NCBI RefSeq assembly: GCF_934202235.1
Contig: NZ_CAKPXS010000020.1
Coordinates: 1-27,276, forward strand
DNA: 27,276 bases
Source of the DNA: an uncultured Limosilactobacillus sp.
Lineage (GTDB): Bacteria > Bacillota > Bacilli > Lactobacillales > Lactobacillaceae
Reading direction: 5' to 3'
This document shows, one piece after another, positions 23,138-27,276 of the stretch. The notes beneath the pieces are model-generated. The model made no database searches and was not told the origin of the DNA. It was given only the letters and a program-made list of their open reading frames with translations. The position numbers and the translations under genes were made by a program. The stretch's first letter is position 1. Every line of letters starts with the position of its first letter.

Positions 23138-24487
23138 CTAGTCAAGGGTGAACTCGGTATAGTCGCCACCAGCACCCTGCTGGTCCGTCTGTGGTTCCTT
23201 GTGGGCATAAGAGAAACGGTCCGAGTTCAGCAAGTCATCAATTTTAGTTGACGGGTTCTGCCACAGGATATCGAGTAGTTCAATAAAGTCGCGGATGACT
23301 TCCCGCGGCGTAATGTTGGTTGATGACCCGATCCGGGCATACTCAATCTTGATAAAACGTGCCAACTGCTCATCGGTAATCGTCTGCTGGTAACCATACA
23401 GTCCGGCGTGCATGGCCGCCAGTTTTTCGGTTAAGACCAGCATTTCATCAGCAGTCAGTGGTGCCAGCTTAATCACTGGGGCGTACATATCACGAGCATC
23501 ACTGACGTCAGCAAACTTCCCCTGAGTCAGTCGCGAACGGAGCGCCTCATAGCTGTAGACTCCCCGGCGTTTGTCCTCAATTGCCTGCGGCGTCCCACCC
23601 ATTAGAATTCCCAAGTACTTGGCCTTGCCCTGGAGGGTATCGTTGTACATTGTCAGAATCTTTTCGTAGTTGTACTGGCGACTAATACTGTTAGGAATTT
23701 TAAAGATATTGACGAGTTCGTCGATCATGATAACCAACCCCGCGTAGCCTGCCTGACGGAAGAAGACAGCGAAGAGCTTTAAGTACTCGTACCAGTCACT
23801 ATCACTAATAATGATGTTCACGCCAAGTTCATTCTTTGCGTCGGTCTTCCGGTCGTATTCGCCACGGAACCACTTAATGACCTTGGCCTTGGTCTCATCA
23901 TCGTCGTCAAGGTAGGCATGGTAGTACATCTTCAACAGGCGGGCAAAGTCAAAACCGTGCACTAATTCATTGAGTGACGCAATGACAGCATAGATTTGCT
24001 GGTCAACCGCCTGACCAAAGGCTGCGGAATCGGCCGGGTCGACCTTCCCGCTGGCGGCCACTTTACTCTGGACCGAGTTTATCCACCGGTCGAGGATTAA
24101 CGGTAAGGCCCCGCCTTCCGGTCGCGTCTTAGTAGCCATATTTTGGACCAGTTCCCGGTAAGTCGCCAAGCCCTGGCCCTTAGTCCCCTGCAGGCGCCGC
24201 TCTGGCGAGAGGTCGCCGTCAACGACTACAAAACCCTTATCCATGATGTAATTACGCATGGTTTGCAGGAGGAAACTCTTCCCGGAACCGTACTTACCAA
24301 CGATAAAGTGGAAGGAGGCCCCACCGTCAGCGACCACACTAAAGTCGTGCAGGAGGGCCTCAATTTCGGCTTTCCGCCCCACTGTAATGTAAGGCAGGCC
24401 AATTCGCGGGACCACCCCACCTTTCAGTGAGTGCAAAATTGTCTGGGCAATCCGCTTTGGTACCCGTCGTTCTTGTTTTGCTGGCAT
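23138..24487 (-). CDS. BrxD-like P-loop ATPase (DUF2791 family)
   Basis: 449 residues. The N-terminal GGVVPRIGLPYITVGRKAEI is the BrxD/DUF2791 signature, followed by Walker A IVGKYGSGKS (62-71) and a hydrophobic Walker B GLVIMIDELVNIF. A sensor-like GILMGGTPQAIED and a C-terminal ITPREVIRDFIELLD follow. AAA+/STAND-related ATPases of this type accompany Lhr-like helicases in type 2 and other BREX systems and are thought to load or regulate them. The start ATG is one base after the TerB gene stop, with GGAGGAG inside its end, so the two are translationally coupled. Very likely the partner of the helicase downstream. Confidence 0.87.
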   Translation of the reverse strand: MPAKQERRVPKRIAQTILHSLKGGVVPRIGLPYITVGRKAEIEALLHDFSVVADGGASFHFIVGKYGSGKSFLLQTMRNYIMDKGFVVVDGDLSPERRLQGTKGQGLATYRELVQNMATKTRPEGGALPLILDRWINSVQSKVAASGKVDPADSAAFGQAVDQQIYAVIASLNELVHGFDFARLLKMYYHAYLDDDDETKAKVIKWFRGEYDRKTDAKNELGVNIIISDSDWYEYLKLFAVFFRQAGYAGLVIMIDELVNIFKIPNSISRQYNYEKILTMYNDTLQGKAKYLGILMGGTPQAIEDKRRGVYSYEALRSRLTQGKFADVSDARDMYAPVIKLAPLTADEMLVLTEKLAAMHAGLYGYQQTITDEQLARFIKIEYARIGSSTNITPREVIRDFIELLDILWQNPSTKIDDLLNSDRFSYAHKEPQTDQQGAGGDYTEFTLD

Positions 24488-24488
24488 G

Positions 24489-26363
24489 TTACTCCTCCTT
24501 TTTCTTCAATAAGTCCTGAACAGCGGTCAGATAATCCGCGACAATTTGTGGCTGGTCATGGTCATCAAACTCAATCACCGTGTCGCCAATTTCGTCTAAT
24601 AACTTCTCATTAATTTCATCGGCCACTAAGGACGCCATTAAGAAGTGCTTTTTTAAGCGCTCCGCGTACGGCTGGTGGTTAACCAGCGCTTTCAGGAAAA
24701 ACCACTCGTCAGCCGTTAACTCTGGCAAGCCATCACCACTTGGTTGTTCAGGCAATGGTTCATCTTCCTTTGTCGCACTTGCCGGTGCTGACAAAGTCTT
24801 TTCTGGCACTGGTTGTTCATCCACTTCTTCGTCGGTCAACAGTTGTTCCTGCGTGACCGCCGCGTCATCCCGAATCTTTGCCAGGTGGTCGAGGTGAATT
24901 GGCACCTGGTCTAACTTGGCCTGTTGCTGCTGTTGCTGGTAATCACGCAGCCCCTCTTTAATTGCCGCCTTGATCTCGGCGTCCACCTTTCGCTCCTTCA
25001 GTGGTCGGCCCACTTGAAAGGCAATACGCGTCGCCCGGTCAAGTTCGCGAAACAACTTCTTTAACCCTGATTTATTAGGCAGCCACGGCGACAAGTCGTT
25101 GGAACGATAGAGGCGGCCGGTAATCCGGTAAGCCCGCAACGAATCCAACTGGTAGACACGGTCTTTCTGCAGCCGGTCGTCAAAAATCAACCCTTCAAAC
25201 AAGACCCCACCAGTACTAGTTGGTAAGACAGTTAGATACTGCTCCACAAAGTCGTAATGTTCTTCCTTTTTAGCTAAAATTCGTTGCCAAACCAGCTTGA
25301 AAAGCTCCTCAAAGCGATGCGCGTCATCCTTGTACAGGCGGGCAGTCTGGTAGGCAGTTGTTGCTCCGGCAAATACTCCAAATAGTTCCGCAGCCGAGTA
25401 CTGGCTGGGATTTAAAACAATGTGCAGTTTTTTATCCTGGGTCAGCTCATCCGGAAAAACTTTTGCCGCTCGCTGGTGGTCCAGACCATAGTAACGAACC
25501 ATGTCGCGCGGAATTTCTTCCGGCCGTCTCCCAGGAAGAAAGTGGGCCTGATAATGCCGTTGGAATTTGCGCAATAAATCAAAGGCCTGCGCCGGTGACT
25601 CGCAGCCGATCAGGTTGACCAGCTCGCTCATGTAAAGCGTCAAATAGCCACCCATGCCGTGCTGAAAACGAGGGTACTTTCCCTGGCGCCACTGGGTTCG
25701 TAAGGTGAAGTAAGTCCGCAACTGCCCGTTGGTGAGGCCGTGATAGTCGGGATTGCCCCGGTAAAGTTCCGCAAAGTCTTTATAGTCGTCGGTATAGTCC
25801 GACACCATTTGCCCCTGCCGGTAAAAGTTAACCTCCTGCCGGTGAGCTAACGGTACCTGGTAGTTGTAGGATTCCTTCATTTTCCGCAGCTGCAGTGGTA
25901 AAACAACAGCTGTTTTTTCCGCCATGTTCGCCGGCCGTCCAGTAATGAATTCCGGTTGGTAATCATCAGTTTGGTCGTCCTGGTCGGTTAAGTTAACGTA
26001 CTTAATTGGCGCTGTCATACGCTCCTGGGAACGCCAGGCTGAATCAATCAAGTCCTTAATCGTCCGGTCGTTCTTGTCATTCATTAGGACGCCAACCCAA
26101 CCAGGTTCGTCAGTTAGCGACGGCTTAAAAAAGACGGGAATTTTCATCAGCATCATACTCAGCGAACCACATTTAATCGCGAGCTCGCCATCCGCCTCCG
26201 CCATCGCATGGGGGTCATCCTGTTTGTTAGTATAAAACATCAACCAGGGCGTAAAGTCGTTCCGCACTAGCGCGGCCGTCACATCGATCCCGTTTTTGGT
26301 CACCGAACTGAGACGTTGGCAATACTTATTAAGTAAGAAACTAGCCAAGCTTGTTTTATTCAT
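24489..26363 (-). CDS. TerB-N / TerB-C domain protein
   Basis: 624 residues from ATG 26363 (AAAGGGGG 7 nt upstream); the reading frame extends 9 codons further to 26390, but no RBS supports that. TerB-N signature NFYRQGQMVSDYTDDYKDF, then QLRTYFTLRTQWRQGKYP and YMSELVNLIG (about residues 178-255). A Gln-rich linker (YQQQQQQ) and an acidic Pro-rich linker lead to a C-terminal helical part LTADEWFFLKALVNHQPYAE, ending DEINEKLLDEIGDTVIE, which fits TerB-C. The N-terminal 170 residues are of unknown fold. First gene of the operon. TerB-N/TerB-C proteins occur with ATPases and helicases in predicted stress and phage-response loci; the name does not imply tellurite resistance. Confidence 0.85.
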   Translation of the reverse strand: MNKTSLASFLLNKYCQRLSSVTKNGIDVTAALVRNDFTPWLMFYTNKQDDPHAMAEADGELAIKCGSLSMMLMKIPVFFKPSLTDEPGWVGVLMNDKNDRTIKDLIDSAWRSQERMTAPIKYVNLTDQDDQTDDYQPEFITGRPANMAEKTAVVLPLQLRKMKESYNYQVPLAHRQEVNFYRQGQMVSDYTDDYKDFAELYRGNPDYHGLTNGQLRTYFTLRTQWRQGKYPRFQHGMGGYLTLYMSELVNLIGCESPAQAFDLLRKFQRHYQAHFLPGRRPEEIPRDMVRYYGLDHQRAAKVFPDELTQDKKLHIVLNPSQYSAAELFGVFAGATTAYQTARLYKDDAHRFEELFKLVWQRILAKKEEHYDFVEQYLTVLPTSTGGVLFEGLIFDDRLQKDRVYQLDSLRAYRITGRLYRSNDLSPWLPNKSGLKKLFRELDRATRIAFQVGRPLKERKVDAEIKAAIKEGLRDYQQQQQQAKLDQVPIHLDHLAKIRDDAAVTQEQLLTDEEVDEQPVPEKTLSAPASATKEDEPLPEQPSGDGLPELTADEWFFLKALVNHQPYAERLKKHFLMASLVADEINEKLLDEIGDTVIEFDDHDQPQIVADYLTAVQDLLKKKEE

Positions 26364-26408
26364 CCAGTAGCCCCCTTTCCCCGAATTCACTCATCGTACA
26401 CGTGTTCG

Positions 26409-26437
26409 ATTTTACCAATTTACGTTAGTTAACGCAA
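26409..26437 (-). promoter_or_regulatory. Promoter of the TerB-ATPase-helicase operon with a spacer inverted repeat
   Basis: Minus-strand TTGCGT (26437-26432), 17-bp spacer, TAAAAT (26414-26409) with the TGn extension (TGGTAAAAT). Leader about 40 nt. Within the spacer CGTTA-AC-TAACG (26423-26434) is an inverted repeat placed where a repressor would block the promoter. Confidence 0.65.
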
Positions 26438-26458
26438 TTGGCCCCTTTGTTACAGCAA

Positions 26459-26488
26459 ATAAAAGGCCACGCTGTCTAACATGGCCTT
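26459..26488 (-). terminator. Rho-independent terminator after the lipoprotein gene
   Basis: Minus-strand AAGGCCA and TGGCCTT pair around a 12-nt loop and are followed by TTATTT. It lies 12 bp past the lipoprotein stop, so the TerB operon downstream needs its own promoter, which is seen. Confidence 0.82.
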
Positions 26489-26500
26489 CACTACTATTGT

Positions 26501-27103
26501 TTATTTACTTTCTATTCGTTGCAAGTAGGCCGTCTGGTCATTTAGTTTCTTGACATAGCCGTTGACTTCATCTTTTTGACCTGCGTTAACATAATAATCG
26601 TTTTCTAGTTGGTTGAGAGAAACTGTTTTTGTTTCATAGTGGCCATTCGCTACGCCGCCATCTGTATTAGGCACCCACATTTTATAGGTGACAGTATCCC
26701 CATCAACCCGGTAATACAGAAAACTAGTGGGGTCACCATTTGCTGTTAAATAATTATAGCCTGCCACACGGCCACCCATTTTGTTCTCACTCGCCGGGCA
26801 GTAACAAAAGGTCTCCGTCCCGATATAATCTTTGAACCAATCTGGTGAAACCAGCAACGCCAACATCACCCCGGCCGTTTTATCATCGACTTTAGTATTG
26901 TTAATGGAAGTTGATTCACTGATCTTGGCTGAACCGGAAGAAACCGCGTTCCCTTGTTTCTGCGATGAATTGCTGCGAGTAGTCTGCTTCGTCGTTGTCT
27001 CGTGTGATGACGACGACCGCTCTTTATTGTCATGACTTTGACAGCCCACTAATAAGATACAACACAGCAATAATAAGACGGCGCTAACCGTTTTCTTCTT
27101 CAT
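26501..27103 (-). CDS. Secreted lipoprotein of Lactobacillaceae type
   Basis: 200 residues from ATG 27103 (GAGGTGA 6 nt upstream); GTG 27112 three codons earlier is less likely. A basic MKKKTVSAVLLLLCCILLVG leader ends in the lipobox LVGC, so it is lipid-anchored outside the membrane. A Ser/Thr/Lys/Gln-rich linker (about residues 24-62) precedes a compact domain with DKTAGVMLALLVSPDWFKDY and Trp/Tyr-rich beta strands. The domain resembles small lactobacillus lipoproteins annotated as Lreu_0056-like, from memory only. Function unknown. It stands alone between the rrn operon end and the TerB operon. Confidence 0.85.
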   Translation of the reverse strand: MKKKTVSAVLLLLCCILLVGCQSHDNKERSSSSHETTTKQTTRSNSSQKQGNAVSSGSAKISESTSINNTKVDDKTAGVMLALLVSPDWFKDYIGTETFCYCPASENKMGGRVAGYNYLTANGDPTSFLYYRVDGDTVTYKMWVPNTDGGVANGHYETKTVSLNQLENDYYVNAGQKDEVNGYVKKLNDQTAYLQRIESK

Positions 27104-27159
27104 TTCCTTCACCTCATCACATTAATAATAGCATATGTGTTGATCGGAAAAGAAGGTAC

Positions 27160-27195
27160 AAAAAAACGTCATGACCATCAAGATCATGACGTTTA
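27160..27195 (-). terminator. Terminator of the rRNA operon
   Basis: Minus-strand AAACGTCATGATC, loop, GGTCATGACGTTT followed by TTTT. It begins about 7 bp beyond the 5S rRNA 3' end, as expected for an rrn terminator. Confidence 0.92.
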
Positions 27196-27200
27196 TTATC

Positions 27201-27276
27201 GCGTGGCGACGCCCTATCCTCGCAGGGAGCGATCCCCCAACTACTTTTGGCGCGCTGAAGCTTAACTACTGTGTTC
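27201..27276 (-). rRNA. rrf: 5S rRNA, 3' part, truncated by window edge
   Basis: The minus strand reads GAACACAGTAGTTAAGCTTC, and further on CGAAAGTAG-like and TGCGAGGATAGGGCGTCGCC, the diagnostic 3' two thirds of a Gram-positive 5S rRNA, ending GCCACGC. About 40 nt at the 5' end lie outside. With the terminator after it, this is the end of an rrn operon, so 23S and 16S should lie to the right of the window. Confidence 0.95.

Noticed and set aside
20722..24487. A complete BREX system
   Set aside because: Only the BrxD-like and BrxHI-like proteins are present; no PglZ phosphatase, methyltransferase, BrxA/B or BrxC is found in the window.
24489..26363. Tellurite resistance gene
   Set aside because: TerB-N/TerB-C domains alone do not indicate tellurite resistance; no TerC, TerD or TerZ proteins are nearby.

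Overview
The window looks like a chromosomal stretch of a heterofermentative lactobacillus, probably Limosilactobacillus. The reasons are Gram-positive ribosome binding sites, a serine-rich surface adhesin with a complete accessory Sec (SecA2/SecY2) operon of the type known from L. reuteri relatives, a lipoprotein of Lactobacillaceae type, and a 5S rRNA end of lactobacillus type. Much of the window is fairly G+C-rich (many codons end in C or G), while the glycosyltransferase block is visibly more A+T-rich. The species cannot be decided from the sequence alone.

Left part (1-11743, all minus strand): an accessory secretion and glycosylation operon transcribed right to left. Its order is secY2, asp1, asp2, asp3, secA2, gtfA, gtfB, then a 63-residue single-TM protein that sits where asp4 sits in streptococci. 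Most junctions overlap or are a few bases apart. The operon ends in a terminator hairpin, followed at once by a separate promoter and the first 353 codons of the substrate, a serine-rich repeat adhesin with a KxYK-type long signal peptide. The adhesin runs off the left edge.

Middle (11904-19622): two glycosyltransferase cassettes that face each other across a strong terminator. The plus-strand cassette is GT8, GT2, a frameshifted GT2 and a GT2 that has lost its metal-binding DxD. The minus-strand cassette is a DUF1919 protein, GT2, GT8 and GT2. Both GT8 proteins carry a C-terminal domain visibly homologous to the C-terminal half of GtfB, which ties them to decoration of the adhesin. A likely division of labour is: GtfA/GtfB start the Ser/Thr glycans in the cytoplasm, GT8/GT2 enzymes extend them, Asp2 acetylates them, and Asp1-3/SecA2/SecY2 export the product.

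Right part (19744-27276): a uracil-DNA glycosylase family gene and a small acidic protein, each with its own terminator. Then comes a tight three-gene operon: TerB-N/TerB-C protein, BrxD-like P-loop ATPase, Lhr-like superfamily 2 helicase. The helicase and ATPase resemble BREX components (BrxHI, BrxD), but no PglZ, methyltransferase or BrxC lies nearby, so this reads as a stand-alone candidate genome-defence or DNA-processing module. It is the most interesting system in the window. A lipoprotein gene and the 3' part of a 5S rRNA (end of an rrn operon on the minus strand) close the window. No stretch over 300 bp lacks a gene.
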